DNA of 58,054 nt, from the IMG/VR virus record IMGVR_UViG_3300036851_000122, positions 1-58,054 of that record. One strand, given 5' to 3'. The translations under genes were made by a program, and so were the position numbers. Shown piece by piece: positions 13,769 through 21,735 of this stretch (positions within the stretch are counted from its first letter, which is position 1; every line of letters starts with the position of its first letter). Origin of the DNA: a virus. The notes beneath the pieces are model-generated. The model was not told where the DNA came from, did not search any database, and saw only the letters and a list, made by a program, of their open reading frames with translations.

Positions 13769-16094
13769 TGAACTCCACTCCTTCATCAGCCTTCGACCAG
13801 TTCTGGCTATGGCGGCTGATCTCAACTGGGGTAGGGATGCCAATGGCGTCTCCGCTAGAGGCCATAATGCGGCCGATCTCTTCGATCACCTGTTTGTTAC
13901 GCTGGTGCTTGGGGAAATCGAAGTCCAGCTCGTCGTGGATGGTCATGATCATACGGTAGGTAGGTTCCCCTGCCTTGGGGCCTCCCCTACGAATGCGTTC
14001 GTTCAACGTCTTGAGGTACGTGTGGACACGATTTATGGCGAGAACCATGCACCATCCGGCAGTACCCTGGACATAGTAATTGACAGCAACGTGAGGTTCG
14101 GTGGGCGGAACCCAGAGACGGTATCCACCTTCGCACGTGATATAACCGTATGCCTTAGCCTCAGCATCCTTTTTCGCAAGGAAGTAATCGACCCGCGGAA
14201 GGTTTTTGCGGATGGCATCGTATCCTCCTGGACGGTGGTAAGTGCTATCAGCTTTATCACGACCTGCTCCGTACAGCAGAGCGAAGTTTCCGTTCTTGGT
14301 CCACTGGTAGAAAGTGGTCTTGTACTTCTTCTTGAAGAGGTCACCGGCCTTGTGGGTATCTCCACTAGCTTCCTTTCTGCACGCCGCGAACTCTGTGGGG
14401 AAAAGGATCTCAGCAAACACTAAGTGAACCGCGTAGCCGGTCTCGAACGTCTCGATCAGCTTTTGGTCCTCTGCCTTGTAGCTGAAGATTCTCATTTCAA
14501 TGTTGCTGTAGTCGATAGAGAACCACTCCCTGCCGGGCATTGGTCCAAAGATTTCTCGAAGGCTCGGAATCGGGTCATCATCTCGCTTACCGCCCTTTCC
14601 GATGTTCTGAGCATTGGGCTGGGAAGAGGAGAAACGTGTAGTGTCTGTTCCCGTTGGATTAAAAGATGGGTGTAGTAGGAGCCAGCCGGTGCCGTTGGGC
14701 ATTCCCCGAAGGATGTATTCTTCAAGGTAATCTCGGGACTTTTCTCTTCCTCTGAAGGCAAGCAGCTTCCAGATAAACTCATGCTGAAGCGTTCCTTGTA
14801 GCTCGGGGCGAATGAGGAGACTTTCGAGTGTCTTGGCGTCAGTGCTGTAGCCAGTAGCGGTACGCTTCCCAGGGCGTATCTTCCAAGTGCCATAGAGGAG
14901 ACCTTCTAACTGCTTCCAGGAAGCTAGATTGTCTATTTTGGCAACAGGGCGGTGGGCAAACCCCTTCTTGGGTTTGGCACCAGGAGCAGGAGCCTCACGG
15001 GCAATTTCAAAGCAGCGGCTCTCCAGAGTGGCAGCTTCCTTGGCCAGCTTTTTGTCCATTGATGAAAGGCGTTGGCGGCTGGCGGTTACGCCCATATGCT
15101 CCATCTCGTAGATGGCTTCTAGCAAACGACGGCGTTCTTCGTAGAGTGGTAGAAGGCCCTGTTGCTCCAGGGCTTCTAGCTGTAACCACCAGAGACCGTA
15201 GGTACGCTCAGCATCACGGAGGGCGTAGGTTTCCAGAACCGTCCACCAGGGATGGTCTTCTGGGTAGTTGTAGAAACGAGCTACTGCTCGCGGGAGCCAA
15301 GTGTCGAAGACCCACCAGCCAGCTTTGGGAGCCTTACGGGTAGCTGGGAAGTGAGGGTGGCCTCCATCCTGGGCTATGGCCCAACCTAACTTGCGACCGA
15401 TAAGGCGGGCTTCGTTGGTGGCATCCCGTAAGTCTTGTTGGTCGTCGTCACGGATGTTGAGATACTGTAGTCCTAGCTCTTTGAGACCGTGGGACTCGTT
15501 GGAGCAAAGTACATGGCTGGCAATGAGAGTGTCCTGACAGGTGCCTAAGTTAATGCGAGGCAGCCCCAGCATCTCTAGAGCACGAACGTCGAACTTTGTA
15601 TTGTGGAGTATAAAGTGATGTTCGGCTATTAGCTTCTTGAGCTCAGCTTTATCTGCTTTAGGTGGACCGTTTATCCACTTGTTGCAGGACATAAGGGCGT
15701 AGGGATTAGTAGGCAGCCCTTGGGGATTTGCCCAGTAGCCGACTTCTCGTGTCTTGGGGTTTACGTCCCACTGCCAGAAGGTTAGCTCACCTTCCTCGTC
15801 ACAAGTAGATACAAAGAAGGGTTTGCAGCCGTGCCACAAGTCAACGCCAGTGGTTTCAGTGTCGAGGGCAAGCTGCCGAAATAGTTGGCGTTTATTAGTT
15901 AACAGGGGGGCCGGGGCTTTTGTGGGAGAAAGACCAATACCGCCTTTGAGGGGTTTGGCAGTTTTGGGTGTGTGGCTCAGTTCTTTTTGTAGTTGATACA
16001 GCAGCTCCCCAACCCCTTCTGGGGTCAATGGCTTAGGAGCACGCTGGTCATCGGGCTTGGGATAGCGGAGCTTCTGGGCTGGTTTGGTTTTCAT
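13758..16094 (-). CDS. family A DNA polymerase with 3'-5' exonuclease
   Basis: A 778-residue replicative polymerase. The N-terminal exonuclease has LALDTETTG (D78, E80) and HNTKFDVRALE. Polymerase motif A is DYSNIEMR (528-535), motif B is K600 to F604 to YG (WTKNGNFALLYGAG), and motif C is IHDELDFD (H720-E722). The Phe equivalent to E. coli Pol I F762 is kept. The Arg normally four residues before the motif B Lys appears to be Tyr, an unusual change at an incoming-nucleotide contact that could matter for modified dNTPs (inference, needs alignment). A TTGGCGTTTATTAGT motif and two TGTGGGRGAA motifs lie inside the gene. No good Shine-Dalgarno is seen. Confidence 0.95.
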   Translation of the reverse strand: MKTKPAQKLRYPKPDDQRAPKPLTPEGVGELLYQLQKELSHTPKTAKPLKGGIGLSPTKAPAPLLTNKRQLFRQLALDTETTGVDLWHGCKPFFVSTCDEEGELTFWQWDVNPKTREVGYWANPQGLPTNPYALMSCNKWINGPPKADKAELKKLIAEHHFILHNTKFDVRALEMLGLPRINLGTCQDTLIASHVLCSNESHGLKELGLQYLNIRDDDQQDLRDATNEARLIGRKLGWAIAQDGGHPHFPATRKAPKAGWWVFDTWLPRAVARFYNYPEDHPWWTVLETYALRDAERTYGLWWLQLEALEQQGLLPLYEERRRLLEAIYEMEHMGVTASRQRLSSMDKKLAKEAATLESRCFEIAREAPAPGAKPKKGFAHRPVAKIDNLASWKQLEGLLYGTWKIRPGKRTATGYSTDAKTLESLLIRPELQGTLQHEFIWKLLAFRGREKSRDYLEEYILRGMPNGTGWLLLHPSFNPTGTDTTRFSSSQPNAQNIGKGGKRDDDPIPSLREIFGPMPGREWFSIDYSNIEMRIFSYKAEDQKLIETFETGYAVHLVFAEILFPTEFAACRKEASGDTHKAGDLFKKKYKTTFYQWTKNGNFALLYGAGRDKADSTYHRPGGYDAIRKNLPRVDYFLAKKDAEAKAYGYITCEGGYRLWVPPTEPHVAVNYYVQGTAGWCMVLAINRVHTYLKTLNERIRRGGPKAGEPTYRMIMTIHDELDFDFPKHQRNKQVIEEIGRIMASSGDAIGIPTPVEISRHSQNWSKADEGVEFNVA

Positions 16095-16125
16095 TGGAGC
16101 GAATGTCCATCGTTTGAGTAGAAAT

Positions 16126-16368
16126 TTACTTCAGTTCTTCTAAGCCAGAACGGAGGCGTTGTGTAGCCTTGGTCGCGTCTTTACCAGCAGCTATAGACTC
16201 CCCAGCTAACAGTCGATCCATCGTCTCCGTGCTTTCGCCATCTACAGTCCACACTAACCCTAGAAGCATTCCTGAAAGGAGTTGCAGTTGCCCATCTGAG
16301 AGCCCTTCTCTGAGTATCTTCTGACGAATAGTCTTCCGGGCATCATTGATCTGCTGTTCAGTTTTCAC
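16126..16368 (-). CDS. hypothetical helical protein
   Basis: An 80-residue helical protein from GTG 16368, four bases inside the upstream gene, with GGAGGAA as site. It is rich in Leu, Gln and Thr, with an amphipathic LLSGMLLGLVWTVDG centre. It precedes the polymerase gene. No family recognised. Confidence 0.6.
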   Translation of the reverse strand: MKTEQQINDARKTIRQKILREGLSDGQLQLLSGMLLGLVWTVDGESTETMDRLLAGESIAAGKDATKATQRLRSGLEELK

Positions 16369-16712
16369 TTCACTTCCTCCACGTTAGCAACAGGTTCGTA
16401 GTGGAAACGGCGGCCAAAGGCGTTCTCCTCTGGCAGTTTGATTATCAGGTACTCCCCGTCTTTGTTGGTGTCACCGTGGCAAGAATCGGCACCAGTAACC
16501 ACGCCCTGGATTGGCTTGTCCTTCACCTTTACCTTCTTACCGTGCCACTGGTCATACAGGTCGGAAATTGGACCTAGCTGGGGTTTGGCATCATCCAAAC
16601 TAGGTGGTGGTTGGATAACTGTATATGGAGGTAGCGTGGCTCCACAGTCACGGCATTCAACCTCCCCGTTGAGAGGGAACGTGCGGCACACTTGGCAGTG
16701 GGGACGGGACAT
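16365..16712 (-). CDS. zinc-ribbon hypothetical protein
   Basis: A 115-residue protein. The first 25 residues form a rubredoxin-like zinc ribbon (CQVC ... CRDCG). The rest contains a KVKVKDKPIQGVVTG strand and an EYLIIKLPEENAFG beta segment. The start at 16712 follows GAGGGTTGATCA and nearly touches the nuclease stop. Small zinc-ribbon proteins beside phage nucleases often bind DNA, but the function is unknown. Confidence 0.6.
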   Translation of the reverse strand: MSRPHCQVCRTFPLNGEVECRDCGATLPPYTVIQPPPSLDDAKPQLGPISDLYDQWHGKKVKVKDKPIQGVVTGADSCHGDTNKDGEYLIIKLPEENAFGRRFHYEPVANVEEVK

Positions 16713-16715
16713 TGA

Positions 16716-17174
16716 TCAACCCTCAAGGTCAAAACGGTAGTTGGAAGCGATATTAGCAGCAGCTAGGAAATCAGGAAATGGGCCACTTAGGTCAAAGGGA
16801 CTGATGATCGTTCGGCTATAGACCTTGGCCAGTGCTTGACCTCGCCTATAGTCCAGGACACAGCAAATGATCGGGTGATCTAACACCCTACGAGCGAATA
16901 GTTGGAGCACTGCTTCGTATTCTGGGGAAATCATGGCGGGCTTCACTTCAAAGTACATAGTGACCTTCTGACCGTCCGTGTAGAAGACCACTTTGAAATC
17001 GGGGGTGTAGGTCCAGCCTTTCTGTGGGAGAAGAAACTCCTTAGGTTCGTAGGTGAACGATAAGACATTAGTGCAGTTGTCCAACGTACAAGCAAACCGA
17101 GCCTCCAGGCGACTGCGATAGAGAATACCGCGGTAGCGGGTTGGCTTCGGCTCTATGTGGAGTTTCCTAGACAT
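16716..17174 (-). CDS. PD-(D/E)XK endonuclease
   Basis: A 152-residue nuclease with the phage endonuclease core. YRSRLEARFA supplies the conserved Glu, YTPDFKV the Asp, and YFEVKP the ExK. This TnsA/VRR-like arrangement is common in single-domain phage enzymes that cut host or branched DNA. The start is ATG 17174; the longer frame to 17285 is not supported by a ribosome site. The gene lies just downstream of the SSB-like protein, suggesting a recombination or repair role. Confidence 0.7.
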   Translation of the reverse strand: MSRKLHIEPKPTRYRGILYRSRLEARFACTLDNCTNVLSFTYEPKEFLLPQKGWTYTPDFKVVFYTDGQKVTMYFEVKPAMISPEYEAVLQLFARRVLDHPIICCVLDYRRGQALAKVYSRTIISPFDLSGPFPDFLAAANIASNYRFDLEG

Positions 17175-17265
17175 AATAAGAAGCCCCGTTTGGGGACGTG
17201 CTACGGGACCAGAGCACGCTATGACCGCGAGTACGGCCGTCCCACCAACAGACAGCCCATCAGCC

Positions 17266-18117
17266 CTACGCTTCCAGCTTCTCAAAGCGGACGTTGTTCA
17301 GCACCAGAGGCTTCTGGCCCTTCTTGGGCTTGGCCTTCTGGGTAAGCTGGACCTTCCCCTTCTCCTCGTTAACCTTGGTGACGGTGAACCGCTGGGTTTC
17401 TCCCTTATAGGTGTAACCGTACTCGTCCTTCAGTTGTGGGACGTAGCCAGCATCATCGTCGTTGGCGGGCACAACACCATCATCTTCTGCAACTACGTCG
17501 TCAGCAGGGTCGGGTTCTGTTGGAGCAGCGGGGGCAGCTCTACGTTTTGAGCCGCCGCCAGAACCGTTGGCAGAGGTGGCTGGAGCGGCACGGCGGGATT
17601 CACGGCCGGCATCCTCACCGGCTCCCTGTTGTGGTTCGTCAGCGTAACCGTCGGCTGGTCCCTGGATGAACACGTTGGGGGCCTTGCCACCCTTCCGTTC
17701 GGCACCCGTATTGAGGAGCAGGTGGACACCACGTTCGCAGAGGTCGTCAAGGCAGGCGGGAATCTGGTCGATGTCATCGGGGAGCTCAACACCTGCCAGG
17801 GCGAGGTCGTTGGCCATCATTTCGAGGCATTCGTCAACCGTGTTGTACTCCGAATCGTTGATGAACCAAGAGATGGTTGCCCGGCGGCCTTCCAGTTCTG
17901 CGTCATCCTTGATGATGCACGTGAGGGTAAAGTACGGGTCTCCCTTCTGAGTGGCGGCAAACTTCCAGTGTTTGCAGACGCCAACGATGTTCTTCAAGCG
18001 AGGGGGGAGACCGCCTCCTCCTCGGGCTTTAGGTTCCACATTGCGGGCTTGCTCCCAGCCACCCTTGGACTTACGCTTGAGGTCGTTGAGCAGTTGGGCA
18101 CGAGTCTTTTCAGCCAT
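17266..18117 (-). CDS. SSB-like single-stranded DNA-binding protein
   Basis: A 283-residue protein next to a Sak4-like recombinase, the usual place for a phage SSB. The first 150 residues include an OB-fold-like stretch (HWKFAATQKGDPYFTLTCIIKDDAELEGRRATISWFI). A Gly/Ala/Ser/Pro linker and an acidic segment follow, then a second small beta-rich domain with VTKVNEEKGKVQLTQK. The classic acidic SSB tip is absent. The start at 18117 is unusual: GGAGTTTATTAAC-ATG, a minus-strand copy of the dispersed TTTATT motif acting as its ribosome site. An in-frame ATG at 18198 is less likely. Confidence 0.55.
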   Translation of the reverse strand: MAEKTRAQLLNDLKRKSKGGWEQARNVEPKARGGGGLPPRLKNIVGVCKHWKFAATQKGDPYFTLTCIIKDDAELEGRRATISWFINDSEYNTVDECLEMMANDLALAGVELPDDIDQIPACLDDLCERGVHLLLNTGAERKGGKAPNVFIQGPADGYADEPQQGAGEDAGRESRRAAPATSANGSGGGSKRRAAPAAPTEPDPADDVVAEDDGVVPANDDDAGYVPQLKDEYGYTYKGETQRFTVTKVNEEKGKVQLTQKAKPKKGQKPLVLNNVRFEKLEA

Positions 18118-18293
18118 GTTAATAAACTCCAGAATGGTAACAAGGAACAGTAAAAGGAGCCTCCCACTGTGCAGCTCGATCCGCGGTTTGCTCGGCATAC
18201 GCCGATAACACAGAGGCCGAAGAACGTCGTGGACCCAATCATCTGCTTGACGGTGCCGAAGCGAGGCTCCAGAATAGAAACAGGAAATAGAGC

Positions 18294-19229
18294 CTACCGC
18301 AAACCAGCCGCCTTCTTGTACGCTTTGCAGAAGGCGTTGTACGCATCTAGGGAACTTTCCCCAGCGTTGAGGATTTCTTCCATACCCCACCAATTCTTGG
18401 CTTCGTAGAGTGGGTTGGGGGCGGTGTAGATCAGCCGACGGATGGTATCTTCTTGTGCTTTACCTTTACCTCCTTCTTTCTTCACTTCGACGTACTGGTT
18501 GTAGAAGAACACGGCGTTGGCCCAACGGCAGACTTGAGCCCAGCTTTCCTTATCCAAGTAGGGGATGTACTTGTCGTAGTTGACCCCGTGAGGATTGCTG
18601 AAGGTCTTCACTTGGCTGTGCCCGAGGACCACTACGTTGATGCCGGCCCGGCGGACATCGTCTAGATCGCTGAGAATATCTGGCCAGTCAGTCTTGGCGG
18701 CGTTCTTGGGGCCAGCCTGGAAGGCGTAGAACCCATCCTTGGACCAGTTGTCCTCGAACTGCTCGTGGCAGTGGTGGTGGAAACAGAGCTTCTCGAAGCC
18801 TGTGAGGGAGTCCAGCACCAGGGATTTGATCTTGAACTTCCCGGTACAGGCATCCGCCAGCAGGTTGCGGGTTTCCTGCCAGTTACCAGCTTCTTCGATC
18901 ATGCGAGGTTTGGGAACACGCTTGAACGTGACCAAGTTGTGGATACCTTGCTCCTGTGGATCGTGGATGAACCCCACGTCAGGGAGGTGTGCCCACATGG
19001 ACGTTTTGCCAATACCGGGGATACCGTGCATGACGATGGTAAAGGGAGGCAGACCGAATAGGCCGTTATCCTGGTCGATGATCAGCCCCTCATCAGGTTT
19101 TGGTGCTCCGTTAGGAGGGGCTTTCCTGTTTGCCGGGGGAGGTGCCCCCTTGCGGATGGGTCGTTGTTGAGTGGTTGTAGCCATGTACTTAGTATCCTGA
19201 TAATGGTCGGAGTCGTGGTCGCCTAACAT
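18294..19229 (-). CDS. Sak4-like RecA-fold ATPase
   Basis: A 311-residue single-strand annealing/recombinase ATPase. After a Pro/Ala-rich N-terminus comes Walker A HGIPGIGKTS (68-77), Walker B-like KSLVLDSLTGFEK, and a third strand VVVLGHSQVK. A conserved WGMEEILNA segment near the end is typical of phage Sak4 proteins. These support recombination-dependent replication with a partner SSB (the next gene). ATG 19229 overlaps the upstream stop and has GGAACGTGT; ATG 19184 is an alternative. Confidence 0.8.
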   Translation of the reverse strand: MLGDHDSDHYQDTKYMATTTQQRPIRKGAPPPANRKAPPNGAPKPDEGLIIDQDNGLFGLPPFTIVMHGIPGIGKTSMWAHLPDVGFIHDPQEQGIHNLVTFKRVPKPRMIEEAGNWQETRNLLADACTGKFKIKSLVLDSLTGFEKLCFHHHCHEQFEDNWSKDGFYAFQAGPKNAAKTDWPDILSDLDDVRRAGINVVVLGHSQVKTFSNPHGVNYDKYIPYLDKESWAQVCRWANAVFFYNQYVEVKKEGGKGKAQEDTIRRLIYTAPNPLYEAKNWWGMEEILNAGESSLDAYNAFCKAYKKAAGLR

Positions 19230-19636
19230 ACACGTTCCGTTGTGTCAGCTTCAGCAGGTTCCAAATCAGCGAAGCGTGGCAGTCGCTCTTTTACTTGATT
19301 GTAGAGAGTAAGAGGTTCTATCTCTCTACCGTGAGGTTCAATAGCCGTTTTCAATGTCTCTTCCTTAAGGAACCCTAGTTGCACCGCTCGTAGTACAGCT
19401 ATAGTCAACACAAGAGACTGGTTACAGATATACTTATAGAGTATCCAGATTCTCGAGCCGTAGATGCCAAGGGAATCCAGTGCTAGGATCGGCCCAATTC
19501 CACCTAGCATTGAATCTGGGTCTATACGTTCACCTTCCTTTAGAAGGTTAATACAGACATTCAGAGCCCCAGGATTACCCTCGGACATCTTCAGAAGAGC
19601 GGACGTAGGATTGTCATGCAGTTCTATGCGGCTCAT
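19223..19636 (-). CDS. conserved phage protein of unknown function
   Basis: A 137-residue protein. The central part (GPILALDSLGIYGSRIWILYKYIC, shown here as two short pieces: GPILALDSLGIYGS and RIWILYKYIC) followed by AVLRAVQLGFL is a pattern I recall from many unrelated phages without a known function. It may be a replication accessory protein. A TTCTGTGGGAGAAGAAGG motif lies 13-30 bases upstream of the ATG, where a ribosome site would be expected, and no ordinary Shine-Dalgarno is present. Confidence 0.6.
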   Translation of the reverse strand: MSRIELHDNPTSALLKMSEGNPGALNVCINLLKEGERIDPDSMLGGIGPILALDSLGIYGSRIWILYKYICNQSLVLTIAVLRAVQLGFLKEETLKTAIEPHGREIEPLTLYNQVKERLPRFADLEPAEADTTERVC

Positions 19637-19681
19637 GATCTGGTGTCTTTCTGTGGGAGAAGAAGGTAAACAAACCACTGA

Positions 19682-19924
19682 CTAGTCGGTGTCATCCTCT
19701 TTGTCTTCAGTCAGCATTCTGGTAACAAAGATGAGGGCAGCCTTATAAGCGACATCCTCCTCAGTAGTTAGATGAAGAGCAGCAGTCTCCTTTAGAGCCG
19801 CACCTTTCATGTACATTACGTTTTCGATGAGGCAGCTTGCCGTTTTGGCGAGAAGCTCAGAGTTGTCCGTTGGGCCACCAAGATGCATCATTTGTACTTC
19901 GCCCATGCCAGGAATGTGTACCAT
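19682..19924 (-). CDS. small hypothetical protein with CsrA-type leader
   Basis: An 80-residue helical protein with a Met-rich N-terminus and acidic end. Its leader reads TCACAAGGAAATTAAC-ATG. ACAAGGA matches the core of the CsrA binding consensus and also serves as Shine-Dalgarno. The stop of the 56-residue gene upstream lies in the leader, so the two are coupled. Function unknown. Confidence 0.6.
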   Translation of the reverse strand: MVHIPGMGEVQMMHLGGPTDNSELLAKTASCLIENVMYMKGAALKETAALHLTTEEDVAYKAALIFVTRMLTEDKEDDTD

Positions 19925-19925
19925 G

Positions 19926-20096
19926 TTAATTTCCTTGTGAGTCAGGCGGAAGGGTAATCATTTCTCCTGTGCCTATGTTGAGCTCAATGCCCTGTAAGGC
20001 CAAGAGATGCTGGATAGTAACCAGCGTGCGGAGGTCACACGTCAGTAGGTAGTTTACTATTGCCTCCGGGGTTGCAGAAATCAGAGTTTCGGCCAT
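19926..20096 (-). CDS. 56-residue hypothetical protein
   Basis: A small gene from ATG 20096 with AAGGAGAATAGCGA upstream, encoding a helical product beginning MAETLISATPEAIVNYLL. It stops in the leader of the next gene and overlaps the membrane microprotein gene at 20035-20190 in another frame. Chained overlaps and a good ribosome site argue that it is real despite its size. Confidence 0.55.
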   Translation of the reverse strand: MAETLISATPEAIVNYLLTCDLRTLVTIQHLLALQGIELNIGTGEMITLPPDSQGN

Positions 20097-20190
20097 TCGC
20101 TATTCTCCTTAGTTCGGGGAGTATACGGAACTCCAGAATGGCGGAGATAGCAATCAGCATGAGCCAAATTGCAAATTCGCCGCTGGTCAT
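20035..20190 (-). CDS. 51-residue membrane microprotein
   Basis: Starts at an ATGA overlap with the stop of the nuclease gene (CGGAGCTAACAGG-ATG). It encodes one transmembrane helix (FAIWLMLIAISAILEF) followed by a basic, polar tail. It overlaps the next small gene by 62 bases in a different frame. Function unknown. Confidence 0.5.
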   Translation of the reverse strand: MTSGEFAIWLMLIAISAILEFRILPELRRIANGRNSDFCNPGGNSKLPTDV

Positions 20191-21362
20191 CCTGTTAGCT
20201 CCGGGTAAAGGTTCTTGATCTTCTTCAGACCAGCCTGACTGCCAGTAGTCAGGTAGCCAAAGTAGTCGCCTCTGTAGCCCTGTCCGAGGGTGTCGTACAC
20301 TCCCCAGGGGGCTTGGAAGTGGAGGGTGTTGTTCACGGGCAGAGGGGAAAGGCGAGTTATCAGACGTGGACGCCAGGGGTCCGCTGGGTCGGCGGCTATC
20401 CATTCCCACCAGTCGCAGAGGGTTTCCAGGATTGGGTGGAACACGCGGACCTTGAAGCGTTCAATGTCCTCGTCAGTCAGAATGATCTTCCATCGCTTGA
20501 AGTAGTGTTCGGGTTTTTCATCGATCTGGCTGCCAAGTCGTTCGTAGAACTGTTTGGGCGTTTCGGCTACCTTCTGCTTGATGGCGTATCTGTCGGATAG
20601 TGGACGACGGATCACATTATAGAGAACGCCAACGAGAGGGAAGCCTAGTTGAACCGCACCCCGTAAAGCAGTGAAGTCCTCATGGTCTGGTATCCCCTGG
20701 CGAATCATCTCGCGGAGGGCTATTTGGTAGAGACATGTTTGCAGGTTCCTGTCTGTAGTCTTCAGCAAGCCCTCCTCGTCAATTTCACCTTTTGTCTTGT
20801 TTTCCTGATTGGATATTCCCTTTTTGGCTTTAGGCCAGTTAGCCATCCAGGCTTTATAGAGCTCGGAGTCGCGGTTTTTGTGGGGAAAGTCAAGAAGCAT
20901 AATGGCATCCCACTTACCCCGCAGGCGGATGGTCCTTCCGCTAGGAAGGGTATAGGGGACGCAGAACGCCTTCTCCTCCAGCAGGGGCTTACGGCTCTTC
21001 TCGTCGCCGTGGGTCCTCCAGTATTCCAGATAACGGGGGAATTGTTGGAGGGCTACGTTGTACCACTTGTTGATCAACGCTTCGCTTCCTCCGTATGTTT
21101 TGATCAGGTGGTTGTAATACTTCTTGAGGGCGGGCTGCCAGGGATGCCCACCGCAGAAGGCTTCTTCCGCAGCGTGCCAGAGTGAGCCATATTCCATAGA
21201 GTGGTTGAAGCCTTGATCTTCCACGAGGCCGTGGACCACTCGTAGGTAGAAGCGATGGCGGCAGTTGATCCACTTGCTCAGGAGGCTGAAGGTTATCCCG
21301 TCCTCCTGTGGGCCTTTCCAGAGCTTCTGGGTCTTGGTTGGTGTAGAGGTAGGTTGGTTCAC
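20187..21362 (-). CDS. RecB/Cas4-type PD-(D/E)XK exonuclease
   Basis: About 391 residues from a possible GTG start at 21362. It opens with FSLLSKWINCRHRFYLRVVHG, the alpha-helical cysteine-containing entry of AddB/RecB/Cas4-like nucleases. It continues with EYGSLWHAAEE, RGKWDAIMLLD (catalytic Asp) and a later Gln/Tyr helix (NLQTCLYQIAL) typical of motif V. It would process DNA ends for the Sak4/SSB recombination system. Upstream the same frame is shadow sequence, while a zinc-ribbon ORF in a different frame runs straight into it without a stop. A frame change may join the two (see findings). Confidence 0.75.
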   Translation of the reverse strand: MNQPTSTPTKTQKLWKGPQEDGITFSLLSKWINCRHRFYLRVVHGLVEDQGFNHSMEYGSLWHAAEEAFCGGHPWQPALKKYYNHLIKTYGGSEALINKWYNVALQQFPRYLEYWRTHGDEKSRKPLLEEKAFCVPYTLPSGRTIRLRGKWDAIMLLDFPHKNRDSELYKAWMANWPKAKKGISNQENKTKGEIDEEGLLKTTDRNLQTCLYQIALREMIRQGIPDHEDFTALRGAVQLGFPLVGVLYNVIRRPLSDRYAIKQKVAETPKQFYERLGSQIDEKPEHYFKRWKIILTDEDIERFKVRVFHPILETLCDWWEWIAADPADPWRPRLITRLSPLPVNNTLHFQAPWGVYDTLGQGYRGDYFGYLTTGSQAGLKKIKNLYPELTG

Positions 21363-21735
21363 CGAGCTCTGGTGCTGGTGGGTTTGACCAAACGTAGACC
21401 TCTCCCCAAGGGTAGGTGGTCCTGGTGTAGTGGAGACCTCCGAAGCAGCCCTCGCTTTTGATTCCCTCTTCCGGCGGGCCAGGCTGGCAGCCAACACCTC
21501 CGACGGTTTGGGGGCTATATGATCCTTCGGTCGTGTGGCCCTTGAGGGCAGGATGCCCGAATGGCTGACTGTTCGGCGTGTTTGGGCTGTTTGGGTCATA
21601 GTTGGCTGGCAATCGTAGGTTGTGGAGTTTATTAGCTGGGCAAGGTAGCGTGCTGGCTCCGCGGCACGCAGGGTTTGGACAGCGGTGGGAAAGCCAGATG
21701 TCCTCGCACTTGGGACAGAAGCGATAGTCAGGCAT
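20989..21735 (-). CDS. zinc-ribbon ORF leading into the RecB-type nuclease
   Basis: ATG 21735 has a strong GGAGTTGAAAG site, and the first 26 residues form a convincing zinc ribbon (CPKC ... CPNPAC). A Pro/Gly/Thr-rich linker follows to about residue 140 (near 21310). Beyond that, the frame reads as low-quality shadow of the nuclease until its stop at 20989. The simplest model is that the real product is zinc ribbon plus linker plus nuclease, joined by a +1 frame change or a base error near 21300-21362. Otherwise there are two overlapping genes. Confidence 0.55.
   Translation of the reverse strand: MPDYRFCPKCEDIWLSHRCPNPACRGASTLPCPANKLHNLRLPANYDPNSPNTPNSQPFGHPALKGHTTEGSYSPQTVGGVGCQPGPPEEGIKSEGCFGGLHYTRTTYPWGEVYVWSNPPAPELGEPTYLYTNQDPEALERPTGGRDNLQPPEQVDQLPPSLLPTSGPRPRGRSRLQPLYGIWLTLARCGRSLLRWASLAARPQEVLQPPDQNIRRKRSVDQQVVQRSPPTIPPLSGILEDPRRREEP

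Noticed and set aside
18118-18293. small ORFs between the SSB-like and Sak4-like genes
   Set aside because: No frame with both a ribosome site and protein-like content could be supported in these 176 bases.
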